DNA from: Melieria omissa
Lineage: Eukaryota > Arthropoda > Insecta > Diptera > Ulidiidae
DNA: 64,000 nt
Direction: 5' to 3'
Assembly (NCBI GenBank): GCA_963971225.1
Contig: OZ020267.1
Coordinates: 97,908,036-97,972,035, forward strand
Shown: piece by piece, positions 45,220 through 56,880 of the stretch
How the letters are laid out: the number at the start of each line of letters is the position of its first letter
How positions within the stretch are numbered: position 1 is the stretch's first letter
Translations under genes and position numbers: made by a program
The notes under the pieces: model-generated
Database searches by the model: none
Told to the model about the DNA's origin: nothing
The model's input: the letters and a program-made list of their open reading frames with translations, nothing else

Positions 45220-46038
45220 TGGCTGCGGCAGCGGCATCGAGTGTGGCAATAATGTTGTTGGCTGCTGTTGTCGACATGTGCATGTTGTCAGCTTATTGCT
45301 GCTGCTGGCACTGCTAGCATAATAGCTATTGTTGTTGTTGTTGTAGTTTGTTATGCAACTCACGCAACATAATTGTGTGGAAATTTCGCAACACTTACAA
45401 CATTTCACAGAATTTTGCACGTAGCAAAATTTATTACCTTTGCAGCGCCCACACATCGCTCAACCCAAGCCACACCTCAACTTGCCTCATCCTCATGCAA
45501 CACACAACTTGCCGCAAAAATTCGGTTCCCTTTGGTGCTGGATTTGCTGACGCTTTGGTTGGGGTTTTAGCTGCGCGTCGAGGAGATTTGGCGCTTTGGT
45601 CTGATTGAAAATTCCCCCCACAAAAGGGAGAATTGTTAACGGCAGTGGAGGGGGAGGAGGGCTGTTATTCGAAGCTTAAAGCAAAGCCACAGCGCTGTGC
45701 TTAATTTGTGTGGGAAAAATATCTCAAATGCCATTTTGTTGGCGCTTTAGTGACTATTGGTGGTTTGCTTTCGAGTTGAAGTGAGCGAAAAGGTGTGGTA
45801 GAAGGAATAACAATGAAAAGTAGTGAGGATTTACTTCATAAAGCATGCAAATTGTTGGCGTATATTTGAGAAAATTTGCAATATTTTTTTTTAATTTTAT
45901 TATTTACCATGTCATCAGAAATACAGTCAGTGAGATTCATTCAAACGATATCATTCATACGGTATCTTAGAAGGGTGAGACGAATCTGAGAGTATAAAAC
46001 CAAACTGATTTTGTGGATTGGCATGCGTTATATTAATT
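43616..46038. other. Non-coding DNA with a GC-richer block
   Basis: Between about 44,880 and 45,300 the sequence is GC-richer and ends in a (GAC)n tract (45,188-45,212). A 192-codon open frame (44,739-45,317) crosses it, but its peptide is Lys-, Cys- and Thr-biased with no domain, and an equally long frame runs on the other strand. TTAACCCTAGAAT at 44,038-44,050 resembles a left piggyBac-like end without a partner. No gene is called. Confidence 0.5.
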
Positions 46039-46042
46039 TTAA

Positions 46043-46144
46043 CCCTTTAGACCCCAAATTTGCACACTTCTTCGGCAAATGTTTCATGATTTTAATACCA
46101 AAAAGTAATATCGAGACACAGGGTAGAATTCGGAGTCGAAAGGG
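46043..46144. mobile_element. TTAA-flanked MITE, 102 bp
   Basis: Flanked by TTAA at 46,039-46,042 and 46,145-46,148. The left end CCCTTTAGACCCCAAATT and the inverted right end CCCTTTCGACTCCGAATT match at 15 of 18 positions. The short length, absence of coding sequence and exact TTAA flanks indicate a non-autonomous piggyBac-type element. Confidence 0.7.
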
Positions 46145-46169
46145 TTAATCAGTGGACGACCTGTAACTT

Positions 46170-46560
46170 CAAAACACTCCGCCAGAAAAAGTCCAGTGGT
46201 GTCAAATTGTATCATCTTGGTGTACAGTTTACATCAACTTTGCAGGATTTAACCATATCCTCAAATCGTTCATGAATATGTTCCACCGTACTGTTCGTTG
46301 TGTGGCACGTAGCACCATTCTTTTGAAACTACATGTCGGTTAGGTCCTTTTAGTGCACTTTGAGCCAAAAGAAATTGGTTACCATTGATCAGTGGTGTTC
46401 TTCGTTGATGGTAATGTCCTCTCTAACATCATAATTTCCAAAAAGTAGGGACCAATGAGGCCATCAGACCAAACTCAGCACCAAAATCCTTTCCTTACCC
46501 TTTGTTCCTTTTGTGAATGCGTTGCCACCTGATGTCCCTCGTTTGGGTTGGCATCGATCC
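46170..46560 (-). pseudogene. Tc1/mariner-superfamily transposase relic
   Basis: Read on the minus strand with stops and frameshifts, the blocks are GLIGPYFLENYDV-like (about 46,425-46,470), then NGATCHTTNSTVEHIHERF (about 46,265-46,320), then NLTPLDFF (about 46,185-46,210). The order, with a Phe-Gln-x-Asn/Asp-Gly-Ala-x-x-His block upstream of a Leu-Thr-Pro-Leu-Asp-Phe block, is that of the catalytic core in a lineage of mariner-related transposases. The Asp expected in the first of these blocks reads Asn. No terminal repeats were found. It is an old fragment, distinct from the other mariners in the window. Confidence 0.65.
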
Positions 46561-47312
46561 ATTTATGACTATTTCGCTTATTAATTTATACATTCATTCA
46601 AACAAGCAAAGTTGTCTATGATCATTAACTATCTGTCTATAATTTTGTAGACCAGGATATTCTTTAGGATGTCGGTGCAAATCAGTCTTTTGAATGGCTT
46701 CTATGTTCTCAAAGCGCTTTCCTTTCATCATCTACAAATTCATTCTTTCGAAAAGATAAAAGTTGGAAGTTGGCAAATCAGGCAAATACAGGGAGAGGTT
46801 GTGATTTTAAGTTAAAAAAAAGATAACAATTGATGAGATGTTGTCAGTAAACTTGTCTGAAAGAAACAGTGCACACGCCTTTCGATTCACTTACTGTTCC
46901 ATTAAAATGTCATAAATTAAAGTTTTGGAAATTTCTGATTCTAATTTTAAGAATCTCAATGCACATTTTGGCTAATCTTTGATAGTTTCACGTACAGTTT
47001 TGATGGAATCTGTGTGCACAGATTTCAATTGGCGGTCATCATTTATGTTCTTAACTTTGACAAGGGATAAACAATCATCACTTTAGACCTAGTTTTGAAA
47101 TCTACAACACTCTCAGTAGAAATGTTCCCATGCTATGAAAGTTGAAGTCAGAAAAATATGTTGGATGCTCAAAAATTCTGAAATCCTCCTTTTATTCGGG
47201 GACACAGAATTCGAATAAATATTTTGCGTTGGTCATAAGATCTGAATAATTGTTTTGAGGGACATTAAAAAGATGCTGGGACACATTATCCCAGTAGTCC
47301 CGAAAGGGTTAA
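46561..47312. other. Unassigned DNA ending in a piggyBac-like terminus
   Basis: No domain is recognised, though part may be the 5' portion of the adjacent minus-strand transposase relic. At the right, CGAAAGGG abuts TTAA (47,309-47,312), preceded 14 bp inward by the palindrome CTGGGA-cacatta-TCCCAG (47,276-47,294). This is a right-hand piggyBac-like end whose partner is not identified. Confidence 0.4.
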
Positions 47313-49204
47313 ATTTGTAAACATCAATTAAAAGATTTCGGCAAACATTTTAACCAGTTTAAAACGAAATTTCATAGTGACTCTTTGTTTAATGGTCGTT
47401 TTAGTGTCAATAAAACAAACATACTGTCACTTAAGATCAAATATCTCTGCTTTCAATAAACCAAATGTCATGAAATTTTAAACAAAAATTGGCATAAGAT
47501 ATGCCTTTCCAACACAATATGTCACATTGAGGTGCCATCAGAAAGACCCTGTTTCAAAAGTCCTATTAACTTTGGAACAAATTTTATATTTCATGGGTTG
47601 TTTGGAAATACCACAAAATTTTATTCAAACTCTTCATTTTTAAATACGCAAAATAATTGCAAATTGCAATTTTAATTTTAGAATATTAACAAAGATTACA
47701 TTTTTCATAATTTGTTTAAAATTTGTTCATGACTTTAATTAAATCAATTATGAAATTGTTTCCTTCCAAAATCCTTGCAAACTTCCATTTAAATTTTATA
47801 ATATTTCTAAAGATAATCTCTTCCATAATTTCTTTAAATTTTTTCATTAGTTTAGTTAAATAAATTATGAAATGTTTTTTATATTTTCGTAACAAATTTA
47901 ATCTCATTTAAATTATTGTAACGCATTACGTAATTGTTTTAATTTTTATTTTTTTTTAAATATCGGTTATTTTTTGTTTTTACAAAAAAAGTTTTGCTTA
48001 CAGAGAAAAATTAAAATTAAAAAACACCAACAAATACCCACAAGTAGCTGTCATTGTTCGGCCACATTTGCTTCAACCACTTCACATCTCAAACTGAAAA
48101 ACACAAAAAAATTTAAGCATTGAGCTGCAATTAAAGCCGATTGCGCGCATTAATATTTTTCAACAAAAATCAGTTTATATATTTTCAAGCGCTTGATTTT
48201 TCAACAATAAAAAAAATCAAAAATTAAATAAAAAAAAATACAAATAAATATAAAATCAAACAAAAGCAAACATTGCACGCCAGCGCACTGCAAATCAATC
48301 AACACCAACAATCAAAGCAACAGAAGCAACAACAATAAATACAACGACAACAAAAACGCATTACTGATTGTGTGCGCTAAAAAAGCACAAAAATAAAAGT
48401 CAAATAAAAAATGCTTTAAAAAAGTCATTGACATTTTCAAAATGTTTCTCATTGACAGCTATTCGTCTGTCCGATTGTCTGTCTGGCTTGTGACAACATA
48501 AAAAATACCTACAATTTATTTACTTTTGACACAGCAGCATAAAAGTTTAAATGGCTGCAATAAAAAGTGTAAATTTTACAACAACAACAATAATTAAAAA
48601 CAACAACAATGCAAGCTTGAAGGTTTCCATTTGAAGATTTTGCTTGCTTGCTGTTGGTGATTCATCAGCAGCAGCCAGTGAGCGCATTTTTGTGTATAAT
48701 TTCTGCTACTGTGAAAAAAAAAAAAAAATCGTACAACAACAACAATAAAACAACAACCACTGCAATTGCAACAAAGCCAGACATTAATATTAAACAAAAA
48801 CAAAAAAAAAACAAAGTGATAAAAGCATTAAATTTTGTTTGTCTACACGGACAATTTTCGCAATTATCGCTACTGGTGGTTGTTGTTGTTGTTGTTTTAT
48901 GCATTGTTACTGCAACAGAGCTGCTGTGCATCATCGATTTGTTATTGTTAGCTATTCGAGTATATTCGCACTGTGCAATTGTTCGTCGCAATGGGTGAGT
49001 GGGTCCGTACGATGTGCGATAACTGACAGTTGCAGCGTTGCATTTGTGAACAATTTTAGCGTTAATGCTGCAGCTGACTGATTGTTGGATTGAATATAAA
49101 AATGACGCTGTAATTAAAGGACAAATGCACTCAGTTCTCATGTCAGAGTTTTATAAGTAAGAGGAAATCCATTATTTTTTCAATACATGGATTTAGTAAT
49201 AAAT
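47313..49204. other. Non-coding AT-rich DNA, no gene seen
   Basis: A/T-rich to about 48,450. CAA/GTT tracts lie at 48,580-48,610, 48,733-48,765 and 48,880-48,900. Overlapping frames on both strands at 48,594-49,141 are repeat-driven. Confidence 0.5.
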
Positions 49205-50035
49205 ATCTCGCTTTATATCACAAAGATAGGGGGTTTGCAAGGTGGTTTTCGAAAGATAAGACATCATACTAAGAAAACTTCTCAGACATTTTTTGGATTG
49301 CTTTACTCAGTTTTGTTTGAGCGCGCATAAAAATGGACACTAGCGAGGAGTAAATATGCACATTGTTTCGATTATGTTGAAAACGCAAGTGAAGCAAATG
49401 AAAAAATTAAAAGTGTATATAGTTCTGATACTCTGACAGTCAATAAAGCTGAAGAAAGCTGGAACCAAGAGGGGGTTGAACGTAAGGAAACTACATGAGT
49501 CAAAGCAAGAACCTCAAGGATCAAGTTTCCATTGGCGAATTGCTGTTACATTGCAACAAAATCGACCCATTTCTGAAGAGAATAGTAATTGGTGACGAAA
49601 ATTGGATCATTTGCAACAATGTCAACCGAAACCATGATGAGCCGGTGACAAAACCATGATTGACGGTCAGGAAAATTTTGCCAGCTTTGGCCAATAAGAG
49701 AATTTGTGTTCCATCAGCACAACTCCAGCCCACACACGTTGACAGTGACGTGCCAGAAGACACGGAATCTTGGTTGGGAGATTCTTGTGTCACTTTATAG
49801 TTCGGACTGTCCTGTCCTGTTCGCTCTATGGCAAATAATTTTACTGTTGAAAAGTTGGTATCTTGTAAAGTATCTTGTGAAACTCAACTGTCCCAGTTGT
49901 TTTCCAATAAAGACGAGGGCTTCTATGAAAGAGTTGGAGTTGTGTAACTGCCTTCAAATGGCAACAAGTTATCGAACGAAATTCCAACTATTTCAAATAA
50001 ACCCTTCAATTTAATGCATACACAATGAATTTCCT
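49205..50035 (+). pseudogene. irritans-type mariner relic
   Basis: The leader (49,215-49,335) matches the scrap at 27,585. The degenerate N-terminus reads HCFDYVENASEANEKIKSVY (about 49,355-49,415). The first catalytic motif, KIDPFLKRIVIGDENWI, lies at about 49,558-49,607 with Asp kept. The segment between VTKP/LTVRKIL and LANKRI is shortened by a deletion. At the second catalytic site FHQHNSSPHTL (about 49,707-49,740) shows His for Asp. Then follow TRNLGWEILV, a degraded PPYSPD block and LFSNKDEGFYER (about 49,898-49,930). Stops and frameshifts are scattered. The order and sequence are those of irritans-group mariners. Terminal repeats were not found. Confidence 0.75.
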
Positions 50036-50269
50036 TTTACTACAACTTTTGTCAGCCTGCCACACTTTCAAATAATATGTGTGCTCATGGTGGCGTATGA
50101 GTGATTTCTATTAAGATTTGGTTTCGGTGTCTTTTGCATAACTTTTTTGAGAACTTTGAACTGACAAAAAATTTAGATGTATGAATCTACAGAATGAGAT
50201 CCAAAACATGTATTTTTTCACTTCCTGACATATTTTGGTCCTGAAAGTTTAAAATAGAAAATTAAGTTA

Positions 50270-50344
50270 GGTTAGGGTGGCAGCTAGAAGAGCTCACTTA
50301 GGCCATAGTACGGCCCGTTGTGGTAGGTTAGGTTAGGTTAGGGT
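50270..50344. mobile_element. 75-bp retro-insert with 13-bp target duplication
   Basis: The 13-mer GAAAATTAAGTTA occurs at 50,257-50,269 and again at 50,345-50,357, directly flanking 75 bp. The insert contains ggccatagtacggcccgttg and GGTTA-type repeats at both ends. Its minus strand has atggcctaagtgagc, which resembles the LINE 3' UTR words at 13,024 and 22,854. Long perfect target duplications are the signature of target-primed reverse transcription, so this is a very short LINE-derived insertion. Confidence 0.7.
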
Positions 50345-50357
50345 GAAAATTAAGTTA

Positions 50358-53220
50358 AACGGAGACAATTTTTCTCATTGCACAACCACAAATATTAAAA
50401 AAAATTTTTGAAATGTCTATGTCCTTAAAGTTTTAAAGTCCTTTAAAAAGGTTTTTGGGTCAGAAAATGAACAACTGACTATGCAAGGTTTCTATAAATG
50501 ACCTCTAGTTTCACGCCTATATCAACATTAGGATGAGAAATTAAGAAATGAAATTACTTAAGTTTAGACTAATTCAATAAACATTTTTCTAAGCCCACAC
50601 AGCGGTCAGAAATTTATTAAAATTTTCGCGTAGGCAATGAATTCAAATTATAGTTGACAACTAACCGCAATCCAACCACAACAACAACAACTACTACTAC
50701 TACTACTACTACTGCACCACTTTATGCCATCAGTTCTTCGCATAACGCTTGAACCGCACTGAATATTTTGCCATATTGATAACCGCAATTATGTGGCAAC
50801 TTGATTGCGAGGCGAAAACCACATTGATATATGAACGCTACACACACACACACAAACACAAAACAGCAGGTGAGTGGGTGAAAGTTGGAGTGGGCGGGTG
50901 CAGGAAATGAGAGGAATTTTTTTTATTTAGAGTAGAACGCCAGCAATGCGAACAGTGCAATAATCTGCGAATTGCGGATGCGAACGGATGCGGTGAAGTA
51001 TGATTGCGCGTTCGTAATGAGCTTATTGAATACAACAACAACAACAACAAAATATTAATATCATTCGAAACAGCGCAATGAGCATAATTCTCGGCAGCAA
51101 ATTGAATGCTTCAAGTGTTGTGCTGACCACACCTGCCACTTTGGCGCTGAGTTGAAGAGTAATTCGGGTTTGTTATTTGAAGTGGGGGGAGAATAGTTGG
51201 GCTGAAAACAATATCGTTTGTATTCTCAAGGTTTAAGCTACAATTGTTTGAAAAGTGATTATATACTTTTCATGGAGCATTAAGCATTCAAAATTACTAA
51301 ATAATGTTAGTTGCATTAGAGACGCCCGGATATTGTTGTACAACGCCTTAAGCACTTTGAGTTGTATTAAAAAGTCATAGAAAAACATTATTTTTGTTTA
51401 ATTAAGAAACATTCGTAAATATTTGTAAACACAAATATGCTATTAGCAAAAGTTTAAGGCAACAATAAATAAACAAAATTGCCAAAACAAGCATTTGGCA
51501 AACTTTGTTATTTATCAACAAACACTTTGCACAAAATAAACAAATTTGACTATGAAAATGCAAAATATGAAAGCCGTAAATTTACACTTTTCAAAAGATA
51601 AATAAATCAACAACAACAAAAAATATGCCAAACTATTTTAGTGATTTGTTCAAAGCGCTTTTTATGGTCAACAAAATTGAATTTCAAAGCAAGCCGCAAA
51701 ATCTCACAGCGCAGCTTCAAAGCAAAGCAACAACAATTTATGTGACCAACAAAATGTTCAAAAATTATATAAATGGTATAAAAAATAATTAAATACAGTT
51801 GACAATTTGATGCCAAGTGTGGGCTCAAGTTAAAGGCAACACTGGCGCTGGCGCTGACAATGTTGATGGCGTTGGCGGTGCCCACGTTTTGCATTTCAGT
51901 TTGTATCCAAAATGAGAGTCAAATAAAAAACGCTGTTTTGCTCTGTAATAAATGCATAAATTAGCAAACTAGCCCAAAACAACAACAACAACAACAACAA
52001 TAGCGACACCAACGACACGGCACAACAAGCGTTCATATGTTGCGCCTAATTGGTGCCGCTTGAGGGTTCTGCTTGGCATTGAACGCTGCGCGACACATAT
52101 TGCATTACAGTGTTGTACAACAACATAATCAACAACAACACCAAGTGGAACTAAATAAAAAGTTACGGCAGCAATGCCTCGACCGCCCACACATTGTCGC
52201 AATTTACAATTTTACACATTTACAATTTGTTGTTGTTGTATAATATTTTTAATGGGGGGGCGAGGAAGGTGGGACGAAGTTTTTCACCTTTGCCCACTTT
52301 GCACAAACAAATTAATTAGTCCATGAAAACACGATCGTATTGCAGCCTGCAGCGTCAAGGCGTTGCCACCTTTTTTTCGCAGCTGTATTAATTTTGTATT
52401 TTTTGTATTATTTTTTTTTTGTTACTTTTGTTGGTTTTGTAGTTGTCAATTACTTGGCAGTGTCACTGGTACCACAACCAAAAAAAAAAGGCAAAAAACA
52501 TAAAAATTAAATTTTTTTATAAATTTGCATTTTTTGTTGTTGTTGTTGTTGGATTAAATGCGCCCCTGAGCCAAATATTTTGTCAACATTACATGCAATT
52601 TCGGTTGACTGCACCGCACAGTAGGCGTTGCAAAATTGCCTTTTCACGCCCGCAAAAATATGAGATAAATTTCTCTTGTACAAATGTCGATGCTAAAATT
52701 TGTAAATTTTTTGATTTTGTCTTGGATGCATATGTGGGCGAATGTGTGTGTGTGTGTGTGAATGTGCATGGGCGCTTTTTTGATTTATGGCCACAACTGA
52801 ACTGTCGACAGGCGCATACAACAATTGTCATTTGTCGCTGCGGCTGGCAGCCAGCAAACCAATGAGCTGTGCAGTTCTTAGGGGCAAAATTGAAAAAATT
52901 GCGTTTAAATATTTGTTGTGCTAATTTAGGCCATGGAAAAGTGCACTAAATTTTCGAACTTTTTTGAATGTCTGGTTGGATTTTTATGAAAAATACTAAA
53001 CAAATGAGTGGGATTTCTAAAAACTCTTTGTATTGAAAGGTTTTATGAAATTATCTTTAAGAAGTTCTTAAATTTTTATGAATAACATTAAACAAAGTCA
53101 GAGTCGAATTACCAAAAACTTTCTGAAGGAACATTTCATGAAATTATACTTAGAACTTTCCTTAGATTCATTAACGAGTTTTCATCCAATATGTCAGTGA
53201 ATAATTTCCAGTGAAAGTAG
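50358..53220. other. Non-coding DNA, no gene seen
   Basis: An (ACT)n/(CTA)n tract lies at 50,691-50,713, CA repeats at about 50,840-50,850, CAA tracts at 51,030-51,050 and 51,975-52,000, and a TG run at 52,745-52,760. The frames at 51,969-52,202 (minus) and 52,443-52,865 (plus) are repeat-biased without domains. Confidence 0.5.
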
Positions 53221-53224
53221 CCTG

Positions 53225-54040
53225 TGCCGTTACGTTATTCAAAAACCTAAACTTGTTTTAAAGTTCTCCGTCAACATCGATGCAATCAAATTTCCCATGG
53301 ATATTCAGCAAATTCAAATCGATTTTTTAGAAATTCAATTTTTTTTTTAATTTCACTTTGAGATCGTTCGTGTTTTTGATTTTGGAACAATAGGAATGTT
53401 ATTCAAAATGTTCTTGAATTTATATTTAAACGTTATTCAAAAACCTAACTCGCTTCAAATTTCTCCTTTAACATCGATGTTGTCGAATTTTCCGACAAAT
53501 TCAAATTGATTTTTAGAATTTGTATGACTTAACAAGATTTCAGGTCGCTCGTCTTTTTCATTTTGGAACAATAGTACTCTGAATGTTATTCAAAATCTTC
53601 AAAGTTCTCTTTCCATGTTGAATAGATGTACTAACATTTTTGCTAAACGTTATTCAAAATCCTAACTTGCTTCAAAGTTCTTCTTCAACATCGACGTAAT
53701 CGAATTTTCCGACAAATTCAAATTAATTTTTAGAATTTTTATGACTTAACAAGATTTCAGGTCACTCGTCTTTTTCATTTTGGAACAATAGGACTCTGAA
53801 TGTTATTCAAAAAAACAGAGTTCTTTTCCGTTGTTGAATGAATGTAATAGGAGATTCAAAAAAGATTCAATAAAGTTTAGTTTATTTTGAGGAATTTCAT
53901 GACTTTTATTATAACATTAGTCATATTTTAGGTTACTCGCTCTTTTGGTTAAGGAAAAACAGAAGTTTGAACGATATTCAGAAACTTGGTTTCAACAGCA
54001 AAATTTCGTATCAATTCAGTTTGGTTTTCCGTGTTGATAT
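53225..54040. repeat. Tandem array, ~200-217-bp unit, 3-4 copies
   Basis: The landmark aacgttattcaaaaacctaa recurs at about 53,231, 53,430 and 53,646. Each is followed by cttcaaagttctccttcaac, then atcgatg(t/c)aatcgaattttcc, then gacaaattcaaattgattttt and tttttcattttggaacaata. Copies 2 and 3 are most alike. A decayed fourth copy continues from about 53,830. No coding content. Confidence 0.8.
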
Positions 54041-54279
54041 TAGCAATAATATTTTATTTACAAAAATATCCTATATTTATTTTAGATCTGTGGGCTTATA
54101 GGAGAAACAAGTAGGATAATAAATCCAATAGTTGATGGCTTTGCCCATTTGTCGTGTCTCATGGTTTCTCAAATTTGCTTGGAAATCGACTGAGACCATT
54201 TGCTTGCTGTAGTCTTTACACGGATGTGCCAGAATTCTTTTTCTTTCGAGTTTTGCGAAATATTTGTAGATCGATTCAA
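54041..54279. other. Short non-coding stretch
   Basis: No feature is recognised. It separates the tandem array from the TTAA-type element. Confidence 0.4.
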
Positions 54280-54361
54280 CCCTTTCAGTAACAAAGTCCA
54301 ATATGTTGGACTACAGCCCATGGAATTCATACAGCCCGGTTTATCTTCATGTCGGAAAAGG
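54280..54361. mobile_element. Possible TTAA-type MITE, 82 bp
   Basis: The left end CCCTTTCAG begins at 54,280 after TCAA. The right end ...GGAAAAGG is followed by TTAA (54,362-54,365). The palindrome GTCCAA-tatg-TTGGAC sits at 54,296-54,311, 16 bp in from the left tip. One flank and one terminal base deviate from the ideal, so it is an aged copy. Confidence 0.5.
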
Positions 54362-54644
54362 TTAATACGAAGCATTATTGAAAAACTAAATTTGTAACGC
54401 TAGGTGCTACTGGATTAAAAACACTCACAGGAGGTCTTACGGGGAGCTCATTCTTGACAAGGAATTATAGATCTTGGTGATGTAACACCTGGATGGTCTC
54501 AGAAACAAAGTTGAACCAGACCTCGTTCAGTGAGCGCTCAGTGTTGTTGAAAAGGTTATTGAGGCTCATTACAGTCTCACAGTCAGTTTGACAGTTCCTA
54601 CCTAACCTAACTTAAAGTGAGAACCTCACTGCTGTCTTCCTGAT

Positions 54645-54725
54645 TCAAAAATCTAAAGAACAATGGGTTATTTAGTCTGAGTGCTTGAGGAATGAACCTT
54701 TCATATGTTCATTTTTTTGGCTCTT
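54645..54725 (+). mobile_element. LINE 3'-UTR scrap
   Basis: The segment acaatgggttatttagtctg-agtgcttgagg-aatgaacc parallels acaatgggccataaagcctg-agtgcttgagg-taatgacc at 57,891-57,935. That sequence is the 3' UTR of the LINE fragment ending near 57,980. It is probably a truncated sister insertion. A cctacctaacctaac string lies just upstream at about 54,598. Confidence 0.55.
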
Positions 54726-56600
54726 CATCTTTTCACCAAAATAATTATATGATCACATGAAAGATCAAACTATCGAGCCCGAACCAATGGAGATCGAAAT
54801 ATGTTTTGGATTCTTTTTTCGTTTCAAAGACAATTATTCGAGAGATAGCACCGTCGAAAGGGAGACAGATATTTCACTAAGAAAAAACTGTCGTATGTTC
54901 TGATATTTTGTTCAGATAAAAACCCAACTCAGGAAGATCAAACTGTTGAAAGTTTTTCTTTGTCTGGTATGATATCAAAATCTATTTGAAATTTAAGTTT
55001 CTTATGCTCTCCTTTTTCAAATAAAGACCCAACTAATGAAGTCCGAACTATAAAATCTTTTTGCTTTGCTAAAATATAAATTAAATAAATTCTACTATTA
55101 AATTGAATTAGTTCTCTAGAATCTAGAAATTATAAATTCTTCAATTAGTCTCATTTTGTGTCAATATTTATGTTCATATTTAAATTCTAACCTACAAACA
55201 AACAAAACGTTGGCTACGAAGCGTCTAAAGATTGTATCAATTAAACTGAATTAATTGCAATGATTAGTTGTTGCCACTGTTAATGCTAATGCCAACGCCC
55301 ACCAATCACGACCGCCTAATGGTTGCGTGCCTCAGCCTACGCACAATAACTGCTTAACCATTGGAGTTTGTAATTAATTGTCATAAAATATTCAACGACA
55401 AACAACTTGACTGAAAAGCCATAAAACTAAATGAATATTTCAGTGCGAGCAAAAGTTAAAAGTAGAAAATAAAACCAAAAATTCGTCTACAATGTCACGC
55501 GGCAACTATGGTCTGTGCGAAAATTAATGGCAGAGCCGCTGTCGAGCCTGTCTGGGTTTCGTCGCCGCCGTCAGCTCAGCCGCACAACGCTCTGGGTTCG
55601 GTTTGTTGAATTGGCGGCGTATTGATTGGTGGCGGCTGACTTCTTGTCGACGCTTCATCGCTTCACCCCCTCTACCATATGCCGTCCGTCGAGTTGTCGA
55701 ACTGTCGTGTGTGTGGGTGCCGCTTTGGCCCGCTGACTGGTGCGCTTACCGGTTCGCTGCGTCGGCTGCTGCAATAATTTATCAATTTCAATTTAATATT
55801 CAGGTTTCGCTTTTTTCCTACACTTGTTTTAATTTTTATTTGTTGGCCGTAAATCCCCGCTTGACTGGCTGTGACTAGCGAACGGCAAACTCATTCGTTT
55901 TGCCGATTCTAATCAATTTTACTTAAAAAGTTGGCCTTTTTTTGCCGCTGCAACACAAAACGTCTCGCATGCGCCACTGCTTGCATGTGGCTGCATGTGC
56001 CTGTGTGTATGTGTTTGTGTGTGTGCAATGCAAAATGTGACGCTGCGATTTTGCCTCTAAAACACTGCCACTGCTGGTTGACTGCTGCTAGCGCCATTCT
56101 TAAATGGCAGCAAGTCACTGCAGCTGGCCGCGTATTCTGGCGCATTTTCCGCTGTCAATTGAACAGTTTGCTGTGGCGACGCTTTGCGTTGTTGGTGTGG
56201 CGCTGAGCCGCATAATTAGTGAACACAGCGTGAGTTGCGCGATTTTTGTTGTTATTTGTTGCTGCTAATGTTGTCACTCTAATGGTGTTGTTGAGTTTGC
56301 TGTCGTTGTTGTTGCTATCGTTAGCGTTAACAATATTATTATTATTATGTTTTTAATGGGGCATTATTAAACACTGACTCAAGGATAGCCGGAAATTCTA
56401 TACAAATTTAGTACGTTCTAAATAACAAAAAATAAAATAAAATAGTGAGAATGTAACTTAGCAGTTTGGGTTTTAATTAATGCATGTCATACTATACAAT
56501 TTTTTTGTATCGTAGGCAAAAAATCTTGATTTGTATGACAAATTGCTCCACAGCTGGTCAGAAGTTGCTCTTAGAGGGTTAAAATATATGAATGACCCCC
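54726..56600. other. Non-coding DNA, no gene seen
   Basis: AT-rich, then GC-richer at about 55,480-56,220, with frames on both strands lacking domains. TG-rich DNA lies at about 56,000-56,025. AGAGGG followed by TTAA at about 56,573-56,582 resembles a right piggyBac-like tip but has no partner or palindrome. Confidence 0.45.
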
Positions 56601-56880
56601 TCTAGTTTTCCTTACTTAACATTTCTTTCACACATACTCATCCCCTATCTTCAACCCTTAATGGGGCTCCCATACAAAATGGTCGTTTTTATAAAATGGG
56701 CTCCCATTGCTCCCAGGTTGCCCCCAGTTGTATCAAATGTATGACCGATACCCATTTATTTTCTCTTCCGAATGTTTCGTCCAAACATACCTACCCGCTA
56801 ACTCCAAGTCTTAAGGGGGCTGTCATACAAAACTGGCTATTTTCTATGCCATTCGCTCCGCACTTGTAGAAGTAGTAGTT
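56601..56880. repeat. Diverged ~148-bp direct duplication
   Basis: The sequence around cacatactcatcccc...aagggggctcccatacaaaa (about 56,632-56,680) is repeated in diverged form around aacatacctacccgc...aagggggctgtcatacaaaa (about 56,783-56,835). No gene is seen. Confidence 0.45.

Noticed and set aside
44739..45317. 192-codon open frame in a GC-richer block
   Set aside because: Biased, repeat-driven peptide (Lys, Thr, Cys, Ala runs from the GAC tract), no domain, and comparably long frames on the opposite strand (44,792-45,283). Not supported as a gene.
46043..47308. One large TTAA element spanning both CCCTTT and AAAGGG ends
   Set aside because: The left end matches the nearer right end (46,144) much better. 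The 47,308 end has its own palindrome and lacks a matching left tip, so a 1.27-kb element is not supported.
50328..50345. Telomere-like GGTTA repeats
   Set aside because: Too few copies and unlike a real telomere. They occur at LINE-type 3' ends here and elsewhere (5,268; 14,560; 25,875; 54,598).
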